Virus record (IMG/VR): IMGVR_UViG_3300028025_002231
Coordinates: 1-33,348 of that record
Source: a virus
DNA: 33,348 nucleotides
Strand: one strand, 5' to 3'
Below, one piece after another: positions 15,476 to 22,941 of this stretch. The position numbers and the translations under genes were made by a program. The notes under the pieces were generated by a model. It did no database searches and had not been told where the DNA came from. It saw nothing but the letters and a program-made list of their open reading frames with translations. Within the stretch, counting starts at the first letter, position 1; each line of letters begins with the position of its first letter.

Positions 15476-17907
15476 TGGCTTTTGACCCGGATGCGTATTT
15501 GGCGCAAAAACCCGCTGCACCGCCAGCCGCGTTTGACCCTGACGCGTACTTGCAAGCCACAGCAGCGAACATTCCTGGCCCTCGCCGCACGGGCACCCGC
15601 GCCGATCAGATCCCCGGCTACGGTGGCCCTGTGCCCGCGCCTACGGCAACGCCAGCACCGACTACACCCGCGTCGTTTACCGAACGGCTGCTTGCGCCCG
15701 TAGAGACAGCGGTTGCTCTTGGCACAAGCGCGATCACTGCGCCGGTTGTTGAGGCCGCCAAGATTTACGGCACCTTGACCAGCGGCAAGTACGGCACGCA
15801 AGCGGGTATTCAGGCAGGCGAAGCTACGGGCCGACGTGTGCAGCAGTTCTTCCAGCCGGCGCTTAGCCCCACAGCGCAGGCGCAAACTGAAGCGATTGGC
15901 AACGCTTTGGCGGCTACTGGTTTGCAAGGCGTACCGCTGAACATGATGGGTGACATTGCTACGCTTGCGCGTCCGGCAGTCCAACAAGTTGCGCCAGTTG
16001 TTCAGGCGCCTATTCAAGCGCGGCAGCAGCGCGTTCAGCAGCAGCGCGTTAAAGAAAGCGAACTAAACGCGCCTCGCATTGACGCGGCCAAAGATGCTTT
16101 GGCGTTGGGCCTAGCTCTCGATCCATCTATTTCGGCGCCCAGCGCTACCACGCGCCTTAAAACGGCGGCGGTCGGCTCTGCCGGACTGCAAGGCAATCTC
16201 TCTAAGATCAATTTGCCTCAAGTAGCAAAAGTTGCTCGTGAAGATTTGGGCCTGCCTGAAACTTCGCGGCTTGATGCCAAGGCGTTTGAGACATCGCGGG
16301 CGCGGCCTGAGATCAGTGGCGCGTATGACAAAGTGCGAGATTTACCGCGTATCGTTGCAGATGACGCGGTGTTGGCCGATATTGATAGCCTGCGCGTTGT
16401 GCCGACGATTGGCGACACCGGGCAAGCCGCCGCTGTCAACAACTTCCTTGACACGGTTAAGCAGCAACTTCAAGCCGGCGCCAACGGCAAAACGATTGTT
16501 GACAGCATTAGGCAGCGCCGGCGAGACGCGCAAGCAATTTACAACCAGCAGTCGGCCGGCGTTAATCCTCCTTCGCCTGACGCTATCGCCCGCGCCGATG
16601 TCAGCATGGGTGTGGCTAGAGCGTTAGAAACGGCCATCGAAAACAGCATCACCGACCCTAAGTTGGTAACTGATTTCCGCAACGCCCGCACGGCGCTGGC
16701 GCGTACATACGATTACGAGCGCGCCACCAATCTGGCAACCGGCGTGGTTGACCCGCAAGCACTGGCGCGGTTGGCCGCTGAAGGCAAGCCGCTGTCTGGC
16801 AAGTTGCAACAGTTGGCAAACGTAGCCGCTAACTTCCCCGAAGTCATGCAAGGCGGCGTCGTTCGTGAGCCAACATGGCGCGAAAAGCTCACTCGCTCTA
16901 GTGCCGGCGGTACCGTAGGCGCGCTTGTTGGCTCGCCTTTCGGTCTGCCTGGCGCCATTGTTGGCGGCGGCGCTGGCGCTGCGGCGGGGAACATTGCGTC
17001 TGCGCTGATGGCGCGACGCATAGCGTCGCCCGAACACCAGCGGTCTGTGGCTATGCCCCGCGACTATCGGCCTGTGCCGATGGGCACGACGCCAGGCGAA
17101 GTGCGCTACGGCCCCAACGCGTTGGTGCCTTACGACTACTCGCAGCAGGCATTTACGCCGCCCAACTTCGTCATGATGGGTGAGCAATATGCCCCGCAAG
17201 TGACTCCAGTTGCGCCTGACTTGGCTCGCGCTTTGCCTGCGCCTAGCGCAGAAGGCACCATGAACGCGCTGCGTGCAGAACAGCAGCGCGCTGCCGGCAT
17301 GTCTCGCACGCTCGGCCAGCAGGCCGAAGCACAACAGGCAGCAGCCGAGGCTGCGGCGCGGCGTCCGGCTAGCGGCGAAGTTATTCTTGATTTTGACCCA
17401 GTCACCGGGCGTTTTCGCACTGGAAGCCAAGGCTTGCCTGGCGCTACGCCAGAAATCATAGAGTCCACTGGCAAAGCCGCAATCACCGGCGCTGAAAAGA
17501 TGCGTGCCGGTCAGTCATTTTTGATGACCGCTGAAGAAAAAATTCAGTGGGGTAAGAGTTTGCTGGAAGGTATGCCCGTAGCGCAAGGCGAAGTTGTGTT
17601 CGGCAAATTGTCGCCGCAGCAGATCGCCAACAAAATGGCAGACCGCGAATGGGTGGCGTCTAAGATTGCCAAAGCGCGCGAACAAGCCGTTGCGTTTGAG
17701 CAGATCGCCGCCCGCGCTAAAGACGAGCGCGCACGTCAAGCCGCAATGGCTAACCGCGAACGCATGATGGACTTGGCTGACATGTTGGACGAGAATATGC
17801 GGGCGCCGCGTCCCGACGTGTCTGGCAAATCGCAAGGCCCGAAGACCCGCGAAGCAATTCGCAACCGCCTGCGCGGTGGTGACAAGACCAACAATCTCGC
17901 CCCTTGA
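15475..17907 (+). CDS. Large internal virion/injection protein, gp16-like position
   Basis: 810 residues, Ala-rich. The N-terminus carries two copies of the motif AFDPDAYL (residues 2-9 and 19-26), separated by a Pro/Ala linker; this is a recurrent start of injection proteins in environmental podoviruses. Middle segments contain hydrophobic Gly-rich stretches (AGGTVGALVGSPFGLPGAIV) that could insert in a membrane. The rest is helical and Gln/Arg-rich. It is the last virion gene before the lysis cassette, like gp16 in P22. No peptidoglycan hydrolase motif is seen. It probably travels with the other two injection proteins. Confidence 0.75.
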   Translation: MAFDPDAYLAQKPAAPPAAFDPDAYLQATAANIPGPRRTGTRADQIPGYGGPVPAPTATPAPTTPASFTERLLAPVETAVALGTSAITAPVVEAAKIYGTLTSGKYGTQAGIQAGEATGRRVQQFFQPALSPTAQAQTEAIGNALAATGLQGVPLNMMGDIATLARPAVQQVAPVVQAPIQARQQRVQQQRVKESELNAPRIDAAKDALALGLALDPSISAPSATTRLKTAAVGSAGLQGNLSKINLPQVAKVAREDLGLPETSRLDAKAFETSRARPEISGAYDKVRDLPRIVADDAVLADIDSLRVVPTIGDTGQAAAVNNFLDTVKQQLQAGANGKTIVDSIRQRRRDAQAIYNQQSAGVNPPSPDAIARADVSMGVARALETAIENSITDPKLVTDFRNARTALARTYDYERATNLATGVVDPQALARLAAEGKPLSGKLQQLANVAANFPEVMQGGVVREPTWREKLTRSSAGGTVGALVGSPFGLPGAIVGGGAGAAAGNIASALMARRIASPEHQRSVAMPRDYRPVPMGTTPGEVRYGPNALVPYDYSQQAFTPPNFVMMGEQYAPQVTPVAPDLARALPAPSAEGTMNALRAEQQRAAGMSRTLGQQAEAQQAAAEAAARRPASGEVILDFDPVTGRFRTGSQGLPGATPEIIESTGKAAITGAEKMRAGQSFLMTAEEKIQWGKSLLEGMPVAQGEVVFGKLSPQQIANKMADREWVASKIAKAREQAVAFEQIAARAKDERARQAAMANRERMMDLADMLDENMRAPRPDVSGKSQGPKTREAIRNRLRGGDKTNNLAP

Positions 17908-17909
17908 TC

Positions 17910-18131
17910 ATGGACTATCAAATCCTCTTCAACATCGCCGTCGCCATCGCTGGGTTCTTTGGGGGCTGGACGCTCAACCGCATCTACCAGGCCATCGACC
18001 GGCTCGACGCTGACGTGCGCCAGATGCCGTCGCACTACGTCGCCCGCGACGACTACCGCGCCGACATGGCCGACATCAAGTTGATGCTGGGGCGCATCTT
18101 CGACAAGCTCGACGGCAAGGTGGACAAATGA
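17910..18131 (+). CDS. 73-aa membrane protein, holin/hemolysin-like
   Basis: 73 residues from ATG 17910; the in-frame TTG at 17904 overlaps the previous stop and is less likely. A single N-terminal membrane segment (ILFNIAVAIAGFFGGW) is followed by an amphipathic, charged region with DRLDADVRQMP, DYRADMADIKLMLGR and IFDKLDGKVDK. This layout (short TM then coiled coil with the IKxxLxRIFDKLD pattern) recurs in phage lysis cassettes, sometimes called hemolysin XhlA-like. A membrane role in lysis is likely; it could be a holin partner. No convincing Shine-Dalgarno is visible. Confidence 0.7.
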   Translation: MDYQILFNIAVAIAGFFGGWTLNRIYQAIDRLDADVRQMPSHYVARDDYRADMADIKLMLGRIFDKLDGKVDK

Positions 18132-18367
18132 TTCCAAAAGACAAACTGCTGCACCTAGGCATGGGCGTTGGCTCGACCATCGTCTTTGGTGCGGTTCACT
18201 TCCTATCCGTGGGCTGGGCCGTCGCCATCGGCGGCATTGTGTTCGGCGTCTTCTACGAGTTCCAGCAGTGGTATCGCAAAGAAGGTCAGCCTGACGTTTG
18301 GGACGCCATAGCGACCGCGCTGCCTGGCGTTGTTGCTGGCGTGGCTCTGGAACTGCTGAAGGTGTAA
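18128..18367 (+). CDS. 79-aa two-pass membrane protein
   Basis: 79 residues in an ATGA overlap with the previous gene. It has a KDKLLHLGMGVGST start, then a hydrophobic segment (VHFLSVGWAVAIGGIVFGVF), the polar EFQQWYRKEGQPDVWDAIAT, and a second hydrophobic segment (ALPGVVAGVALELL). The K.KLLH...(Y)EFxQ...D..D...G pattern is that of small phage membrane proteins, some grouped with DUF2279-like periplasmic/membrane proteins. It sits in the lysis cassette, so it may be a holin or an antiholin. Precise role not known. Confidence 0.7.
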   Translation: MIPKDKLLHLGMGVGSTIVFGAVHFLSVGWAVAIGGIVFGVFYEFQQWYRKEGQPDVWDAIATALPGVVAGVALELLKV

Positions 18368-18369
18368 GT

Positions 18370-18786
18370 ATGTCAGACCAAGACTTGAACCACGAACTCG
18401 CGCTTATCAAAGAGCAGGCCAAAGTTGAGCTGAGCAAACTGCAAGCGCAGAGCACAGCCAAAGAAGTTGCCGGTAAGGCGATTGGTGAAAGCGGCCTCTT
18501 CTACATCACTTTGATCATCGTGATCGGCGTCGGCTCCAGCGTTGTGCTGGAGAATGAAAAGATCGCCGCTGTCATGGGCTTGCTGGGCGCCGCTTTGACC
18601 GCGCTCATCTCCATGCTCAACGGCATCGCTGGCGCAAACACCAAACAAGAGAAGCCCGAGTTTGAGGTCATGAAGCAATTGATTGACAAGCTCGACCGCC
18701 TTGAGCAGCCAATGCGCGTTGACGTTGAAGGCGACAAAGTCACTGTTCGCAAGGGTGATGACGTTGTCACCACGAAGAAGGAGTGA
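18370..18786 (+). CDS. 138-aa membrane protein, lysis cassette
   Basis: 138 residues from ATG 18370, two bases after the previous stop. A charged N-terminal helix (EQAKVELSKLQAQ) leads to two adjacent membrane segments (LFYITLIIVIGVGSSVVL and IAAVMGLLGAALTALISML). A charged C-terminus with FEVMKQLIDKLDRLEQP and VTVRKGDDVVTTKKE follows. The arrangement fits a two-pass holin-type protein with cytoplasmic ends. It is one of four membrane genes in a row before the muramidase. Which one is the true holin cannot be told from sequence. Confidence 0.65.
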   Translation: MSDQDLNHELALIKEQAKVELSKLQAQSTAKEVAGKAIGESGLFYITLIIVIGVGSSVVLENEKIAAVMGLLGAALTALISMLNGIAGANTKQEKPEFEVMKQLIDKLDRLEQPMRVDVEGDKVTVRKGDDVVTTKKE

Positions 18787-18788
18787 GC

Positions 18789-19274
18789 ATGGACTGGCTT
18801 AAACAGATCGCGCCCACCGTCGCCACCGCGCTGGGTGGCCCGCTAGCCGGCATGGCCGTGTCGGCTATCTCCAAGGCCATCGGCGTGGACGAGGATAAGG
18901 TCCAAGACATGATCTCCAGCAACAAGCTCAGCGCCGATCAAGTGGCGCAGCTAAAGCTGGCCGAGATTGAGCTTGCCAAGCAGGCGCAGGAGTTGGGGCT
19001 AAACTTCGAGAAGCTGGCTGTGGACGACCGCAAGAGCGCCCGCGAGATGCAGGCCACCACCCGCTCGATGATGCCGCCTATCCTGGCTAGCGCGGTCACC
19101 ATCGGGTTCTTTGGCATCGTGGTGATGATGTTCTTCAATCAAGTCGACAGCAACAACCCGGCGATCTTGATGATGCTGGGGTCGCTGGGCACCGCTTGGA
19201 CGGGTATCATTGCCTACTACTTTGGCTCGTCTGCCGGCTCTCAAGCCAAAACAGAAATGATGGCGAAAAAATGA
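18789..19274 (+). CDS. Holin, GTA 3TM-type
   Basis: 161 residues from ATG 18789, with AAGAAGGAG six bases upstream; the GTG at 18783 overlaps that site and is rejected. The N-terminal half is a helical soluble region (LAGMAVSAISKAIG, then VAQLKLAEIELAKQAQELG). It is followed by DDRKSAREMQ and membrane segments (MMPPILASAVTIGFFGIVVM; LMMLGSLGTAWTGIIAYYFG). This arrangement, with the S(A)R-M-region and the final YYFGSSAGS motif, matches the holin family described for gene-transfer-agent release (GTA_holin_3TM). The gene overlaps the muramidase start by ATGA, so it is the best holin candidate of the cassette. Confidence 0.8.
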   Translation: MDWLKQIAPTVATALGGPLAGMAVSAISKAIGVDEDKVQDMISSNKLSADQVAQLKLAEIELAKQAQELGLNFEKLAVDDRKSAREMQATTRSMMPPILASAVTIGFFGIVVMMFFNQVDSNNPAILMMLGSLGTAWTGIIAYYFGSSAGSQAKTEMMAKK

Positions 19275-19780
19275 AACACAATTGGGAAGAAGCGCTCAAG
19301 CACATCCTCAAGTACGAGGGTGGTTACGTCAACCATCCTGCCGACCCTGGCGGCATGACTAACCTAGGAGTGACAAAACGTGTCTGGGAAGATTGGTCCG
19401 GTGGTGCTGCCACCGAAGCCGACATGCGCTCGCTCACGCCTGAGATGGTTGCGCCGCTGTATAAGAAGCGCTACTGGGATGTCGTTCGCGGTGATGAGCT
19501 TCCTTCTGGTGTTGATCTGTGCGTTGTTGATTGCGCCGTTAATGCTGGTCCTGGCCGGGCTGCTCAGTTCCTCCAGCAAGCCGTAGGCGTTCCAGTTGAC
19601 GGGCAGATTGGCCCCAAGACATTGGCCGCTGTAACAGATATGCCCGCTGATGAACTCATCGAGAAGTTCTGCGACCTGCGTGAGGCTCACTACAAGAGCC
19701 TGCCCACCTTCGCCACGTTCGGCAAAGGCTGGATGCGTCGATTAGACTCGGTTGAGGCCGAGTCCAAACACTTAGCGTAG
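19271..19780 (+). CDS. Endolysin, GH108 muramidase with peptidoglycan-binding end
   Basis: 169 residues from ATG 19271. The start KYEGGYVNHPADPGGMTNLG contains the GH108 signature ExGGxxxxxxDxGGxT; Glu16 is the expected catalytic acid. The middle has WDVVRGDELPSGVDLCVVD and NAGPGRAAQFLQQAVGV, then VDGQIGPKTLAAV, the peptidoglycan-binding PG_binding_3 end typical of this family. It hydrolyses the glycan backbone of peptidoglycan when the holin opens the inner membrane. No signal peptide is visible, so release depends on the upstream holin. It is the last plus-strand late gene, 11 bases from the converging early operon. Confidence 0.93.
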   Translation: MKHNWEEALKHILKYEGGYVNHPADPGGMTNLGVTKRVWEDWSGGAATEADMRSLTPEMVAPLYKKRYWDVVRGDELPSGVDLCVVDCAVNAGPGRAAQFLQQAVGVPVDGQIGPKTLAAVTDMPADELIEKFCDLREAHYKSLPTFATFGKGWMRRLDSVEAESKHLA

Positions 19781-19790
19781 TCACAGCAAT

Positions 19791-20000
19791 TCAAGATGAC
19801 CCCTCTCTTGTTTGTCTGTCCCAAGCCAGCGCCAGGGTCAGTCGGTTAGGATAACCCAGTTTTTTGATCAGCCGGCCAAGATACTGCTCTGTAGTCCTTT
19901 CGGTCAAGCCCGTCTTCCGTGCCACTAAGTCTGTCTCCCCCAGTTCGCACAAGGCGTCCAGCAGCTTGGCTTCATTCGGCGTGACGCTGAGTTTCCTCAT
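19791..20000 (-). CDS. Small LuxR/GerE-type HTH DNA-binding protein
   Basis: 69 residues consisting almost only of a LuxR-type helix-turn-helix: TPNEAKLLDALCELGETDLV, then TGLTERTTEQYLGRLIKKLG and PNRLTLAL (residues 7-58). No receiver or ligand domain is present. It should bind DNA, perhaps as a dimer. It is the last gene of the minus-strand early operon, coupled to the gene before it by ATGA, and its end faces the last late gene. A role in switching on late genes or shutting off early ones is an inference from this position. Confidence 0.8.
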   Translation of the reverse strand: MRKLSVTPNEAKLLDALCELGETDLVARKTGLTERTTEQYLGRLIKKLGYPNRLTLALAWDRQTREGSS

Positions 20001-20266
20001 TTCCAGTCTTTGCCCCAGTCGTCGAACAGGGGCATAGGATCTTGCCCCCTTGCTCTGATAGCGGCGTCGTATTCAGCCTGCGTCTTGAACCATGTTCCCG
20101 CGCTCATTTGCAGGATTGCCTCGCGCTCATCAGCACGGGCTTTTTCCGCTTGATCTTGCCAGTAGTGATGGTCACAGTACTCGCCCTGATCAATCCCTTC
20201 TTGCCAGAGATTAAAAGCATAGCTGCCGCAGTTGTACTGGCCCTGTTTAAATGTGCATCGCGTCAT
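19997..20266 (-). CDS. 89-aa hypothetical protein with Cys/His cluster
   Basis: 89 residues from ATG 20266, two bases after the stop of the preceding gene, with GGGGGT as a weak ribosome site. The first 40 residues hold Cys4, Cys13, Cys30 and His33-His34 (RCTFKQGQYNCGSYAFNLWQ, EYCDHHYW), a layout compatible with a small zinc site. The rest is acidic and aromatic (MPLFDDWGKDWK). I recognise it only as a recurrent small phage protein. Function unknown; the metal site is a suggestion. Confidence 0.65.
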   Translation of the reverse strand: MTRCTFKQGQYNCGSYAFNLWQEGIDQGEYCDHHYWQDQAEKARADEREAILQMSAGTWFKTQAEYDAAIRARGQDPMPLFDDWGKDWK

Positions 20267-20268
20267 GC

Positions 20269-20490
20269 TTACCCCCACGCAAGCAAAACTGCCCGACCGC
20301 AGTTGTTACCCAAACGTGCAAATATCTCATCACGCTCATCGATCAGCTCGCGCCAAAGGAACAAGTATTTCCAAGCCACTTGGTCATCCTTATACTCAAA
20401 ATGCCACCTTGCCACTCTCATCGCTTGGATGACCTGTATGTTGGTTGCGTAGTAATCTTCAAGCAAGCCCAGTAGTTTTTCATCAGTCAT
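20269..20490 (-). CDS. 73-aa hypothetical protein
   Basis: 73 residues, coupled to the gene before it by ATGA. It is helical, with aromatic and acidic residues (LLEDYYATNIQVIQAMRVAR, YKDDQVAWKYLFLWRELIDE), and ends RAVLLAWG. No motif recognised. Tight packing with neighbours on both sides supports a real gene in the small-protein block at the end of the early operon. Confidence 0.65.
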   Translation of the reverse strand: MTDEKLLGLLEDYYATNIQVIQAMRVARWHFEYKDDQVAWKYLFLWRELIDERDEIFARLGNNCGRAVLLAWG

Positions 20491-20930
20491 GCATGCCCCC
20501 TTGCTCTGATCGCTTTTGCCGCCTTGATGGCGGCTTCTTCAACACAAGCAATTGCCGCATCGAGTCGGATCAATGCATCTCCGGAGTCGTTCTCCTTGAT
20601 CATCTCGGTGTTGTAGCAAGCGTGTAGGTCTTCAATGATCTCATCTGCCCACGACACAGGCTCCTGCACAGGTGCTGACTGTGCTGGCAGCGACTCCTCA
20701 ATCGTGTACTGCTTACAGTGCTTGCAATAACCGGGTGCAGGCTCCTGCTGCTCAGCCGCCTCGATGGCGGTGCGGAGGGCAGGCAACACCTGCCTTGCCT
20801 TCCGAAAACCTTCTACAGCGTAGTCCTCGGCAAGGTACTTGTCGGATGTATCCGGGCCGTCGTGATGGATTGCGGCAAAACGCAGGAACGCTTCCAGCGC
20901 CTCCAGCGCCAGCTTCATTGCTTCAATCAT
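20487..20930 (-). CDS. 147-aa hypothetical protein with CxxC
   Basis: 147 residues. The N-terminus (MKLALEALEAFLRFAA) is a helix seen in many small phage proteins. A CKHC pair (residues about 69-72, in PGYCKHCKQYT) might bind a metal. A Pro/Gln/Ala-rich linker separates it from a helical, acidic second half with EIIEDLHACYNTEM. Its last residues AIRARG match a segment of the 89-aa gene below, because both genes carry the same 17-base sequence. It starts in an ATGA overlap with the 25-aa gene before it. No known function. Confidence 0.65.
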   Translation of the reverse strand: MIEAMKLALEALEAFLRFAAIHHDGPDTSDKYLAEDYAVEGFRKARQVLPALRTAIEAAEQQEPAPGYCKHCKQYTIEESLPAQSAPVQEPVSWADEIIEDLHACYNTEMIKENDSGDALIRLDAAIACVEEAAIKAAKAIRARGHA

Positions 20931-21004
20931 TTGAATTGCTCCTTAATTGGCGGCTGACCGGGCTTGTCCAGCGGGTTGGGGAACGGTGGGAACGGCCAGG
21001 TCAT
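20927..21004 (-). CDS. 25-aa Pro-rich micro-protein
   Basis: A 25-codon frame beginning MTWPFPPFPNPLDKPGQPP and ending KEQFK. It is bound into the operon on both sides: its ATG at 21004 overlaps the upstream stop as TGATG, and its stop overlaps the next start as ATGA. A strong ribosome site GGAGGTG lies about six bases upstream. Such exact coupling with a near-ideal ribosome site argues for translation rather than a leftover spacer. Eight prolines in 25 residues mean it has no stable fold on its own; it may bind a host or phage protein. Confidence 0.6.
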   Translation of the reverse strand: MTWPFPPFPNPLDKPGQPPIKEQFK

Positions 21005-21210
21005 CACTTCACCTCCGTGGCATTGTGCAAGTAACTGGTCAGGCGCTTGATCTTGGCCTCGTAGTACTTGCACATGGAGTCCGAGTACTCCCGCGCCGAT
21101 TGTGTCTCGAGCAGCCTGCGCCTGGAGTCTTCCAACTCCTTGAGCGCCAGCGCCTCGGCACTGGGCGTCTTGTACAGTGACTTGACGAATTCAACGGTGT
21201 CTTTCAGCAT
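21004..21210 (-). CDS. 68-aa coiled-coil hypothetical protein
   Basis: 68 residues, highly charged and helical with KELEDSRRRLLETQSAREYS and CKYYEAKIKRLTSYL. It resembles small phage proteins of unknown function found in replication operons. It has the shared leader GGAGTAATCGTA before the ATG and stands first after a possible promoter at the end of the helicase gene. Its stop overlaps the 25-aa gene's start (TGATG). Confidence 0.65.
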   Translation of the reverse strand: MLKDTVEFVKSLYKTPSAEALALKELEDSRRRLLETQSAREYSDSMCKYYEAKIKRLTSYLHNATEVK

Positions 21211-21241
21211 TACGATTACTCCTTGGTGGTTGGTGTGACAC

Positions 21242-21272
21242 AGTGTATCACGGGTTACGCACCCTTTGTCAA
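21242..21272 (-). promoter_or_regulatory. Putative minus-strand promoter with CCGTGATAC core
   Basis: Read on the minus strand, TTGACA (21272-21267) is followed, 19 bases on, by TACACT (21247-21242) preceded by TGA (extended -10, TGn). The core CCCGTGATACACT is nearly repeated at 28246-28257 and, in weaker form, at 33017-33029. It overlaps the last codons of the helicase gene and would drive the block of small genes from 21,210 to 19,791. Confidence 0.45.
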
Positions 21273-22661
21273 GCGGTATTGTTTAACTGCGTTACGAAGC
21301 CCTGCCTGCGTTGTGGCCTTCTCGTCAAGCGCCATCGCCTGCGCCTGGTCCAGCGTGTCCTGCATCAAGATGCGGTGGCAGATCACGGGCACCCCTTGGC
21401 CCTGCCGGCGTACCCGGGCGTTGAACTGCTCGTACAGGTCTAGGCTCCAGTTCAACCCGTACCATACGAGGATGTGGCCGTTCTTCTGAAGGCCGTCAAT
21501 GCCGTGACCCATGCTGGCCGGGTGGCCGATCATCAGGGAGCAGTCACCCGTCTTCCAGCGGTGCATGGCGTTGGTCAGGGACGCTTCGCTCTTGCACTCG
21601 GTCAGGTTGATCGGGTCGAGGTGCTTGAACTTGTCCATGATGCGTTGGGCGTCTGAGCGGTAGGCGTAGGCGCACAGCACCGGACTACCCTGGGCCTCGT
21701 CAAGGATCTCCTCAAGCGCCTCGAGTTTGAGGTCATGCACCGGCTCCCACAGCGGCATCCCGGCGATGGGGTACATGGCCCCGTTGGAGAACTGGAGGCA
21801 CTTGTTGGTCAGCGCCGCCTGGTTGAACGCTTCGATCTCCTTGCCGCTGTCAAGCACCAAGAAGAACTCGCGCTCGAGCTTGTCGTACTTGGCCCGCAGG
21901 TCGTCGGGCATCTCAATCTCGATGTTGTTGACCATGAGGTCGGGCAGCGGGTTGTAGTCCTCCGCTGACATCTCAAGGGTAATGTCGCCAATGAGCTTTT
22001 TGATCGTGTCCTCGGTGTCCTCGTAGGGCACCTCCTTGTACGGCCCCACCTTCTTGTAAAACCGCGTCCTGAAGGCCGTCTTGCTGGTGCCTAGGCGCTC
22101 ACCCCTGTCCACCACGAGGAACTGGCCGTGGAGGTCTTTGTAGCCGTTGCTGGCAGGCGTCCCGGTCAAGCCCGTCGTCCAGTCGAACTTGTCCGCGATC
22201 TTGCGAAACGCCTTGACCCGATTGGTCGCGCTGTTCTTCATCTTGCTGATCTCATCCCAGATGATGCCGTTGAACGGCAGCGGGCGATCCTTCTTGACGA
22301 AATAGGTCTGGAGTGTCTCGGCCAGCCAGCCCAGGTTTTCGTAGTTGATCAGGTACACGTCAGAGGGTCGCAGCAGCGCCCGGGTGCGCTGATCCTTGGT
22401 GCCCGTGACCATGCTGAACTTCAGGTGTTTGGTCTGCTCCCACTTCACCGCCTCTTGCCGCCACACCAGCCGGATGACGCGGATCGGGGCCACGATGATC
22501 ACGCCCCGCAGGAACCCCGTGCGTAGCAGATGCGCGAGGCTGGTGAGCGTGATGACCGTCTTGCCCAGGCCCATGTCGAGCCACAGCATCGAGTGTGGAT
22601 GGGTGCATTGGAAGTTGACAGCCTTTTGCTGGTAGCCGTGGAGCAGGTCAGGAGTCAGCAC
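21255..22661 (-). CDS. SNF2-type DNA helicase/translocase
   Basis: 468 residues. Motif I is DMGLGKT (residues 29-35, Lys34 binding ATP phosphate), motif II is DEIS (136-139), motif III is TGTPA (166-170), and motif VI is ARVRRQGQ (415-422). Together with the HGYQQKAVNF start, this is the superfamily 2 SNF2 core as found in many phages next to a VRR-NUC nuclease. It probably acts in replication or recombination, possibly by fork remodelling, with DNA translocation powered by ATP. The catalytic DExx box has DEIS instead of DEAH, which is normal for this phage subgroup. It overlaps the VRR-NUC gene by 14 bases. Confidence 0.9.
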   Translation of the reverse strand: MLTPDLLHGYQQKAVNFQCTHPHSMLWLDMGLGKTVITLTSLAHLLRTGFLRGVIIVAPIRVIRLVWRQEAVKWEQTKHLKFSMVTGTKDQRTRALLRPSDVYLINYENLGWLAETLQTYFVKKDRPLPFNGIIWDEISKMKNSATNRVKAFRKIADKFDWTTGLTGTPASNGYKDLHGQFLVVDRGERLGTSKTAFRTRFYKKVGPYKEVPYEDTEDTIKKLIGDITLEMSAEDYNPLPDLMVNNIEIEMPDDLRAKYDKLEREFFLVLDSGKEIEAFNQAALTNKCLQFSNGAMYPIAGMPLWEPVHDLKLEALEEILDEAQGSPVLCAYAYRSDAQRIMDKFKHLDPINLTECKSEASLTNAMHRWKTGDCSLMIGHPASMGHGIDGLQKNGHILVWYGLNWSLDLYEQFNARVRRQGQGVPVICHRILMQDTLDQAQAMALDEKATTQAGLRNAVKQYRLTKGA

Positions 22662-22941
22662 GCGGCACCCAGAACCTGTCGATTACCCACTTGCCTGTGG
22701 TCACATCGTCCACGACATACACCTGAACCCCGTGACCCCGCATACGGTTATGCTCGCGCTCCTGAGCAGGCGTGGGCTTCATGCCCTCGCGCTTGAACTC
22801 GATGAAGAAGACCTTGCCATCGGGCCGAATGAACATGCGGTCAGGCACCGCCATCCGGGCAGGGCTGGTGAACTTGTACACAAGCAGGCCGCGCTCTTTG
22901 GCGTAGTCGCAGACCTTGGCCTCAATCTGTTTTTCGAGCAT
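22648..22941 (-). CDS. VRR-NUC domain nuclease
   Basis: 97 residues forming a minimal PD-(D/E)XK nuclease of the VRR-NUC family. The order fits: helix LEKQIEAKVCDYAKERG, then TSPARMAVPDRMF with Asp34, then FFIEFKREG with Glu48 and Lys50, and a final VYVVDD strand. Related proteins cut branched DNA such as Holliday junctions; phage forms are coupled with SNF2 helicases. It overlaps the DUF3310 gene by 20 bases and the helicase by 14. It probably resolves replication or recombination intermediates before packaging. Confidence 0.88.
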   Translation of the reverse strand: MLEKQIEAKVCDYAKERGLLVYKFTSPARMAVPDRMFIRPDGKVFFIEFKREGMKPTPAQEREHNRMRGHGVQVYVVDDVTTGKWVIDRFWVPRADS

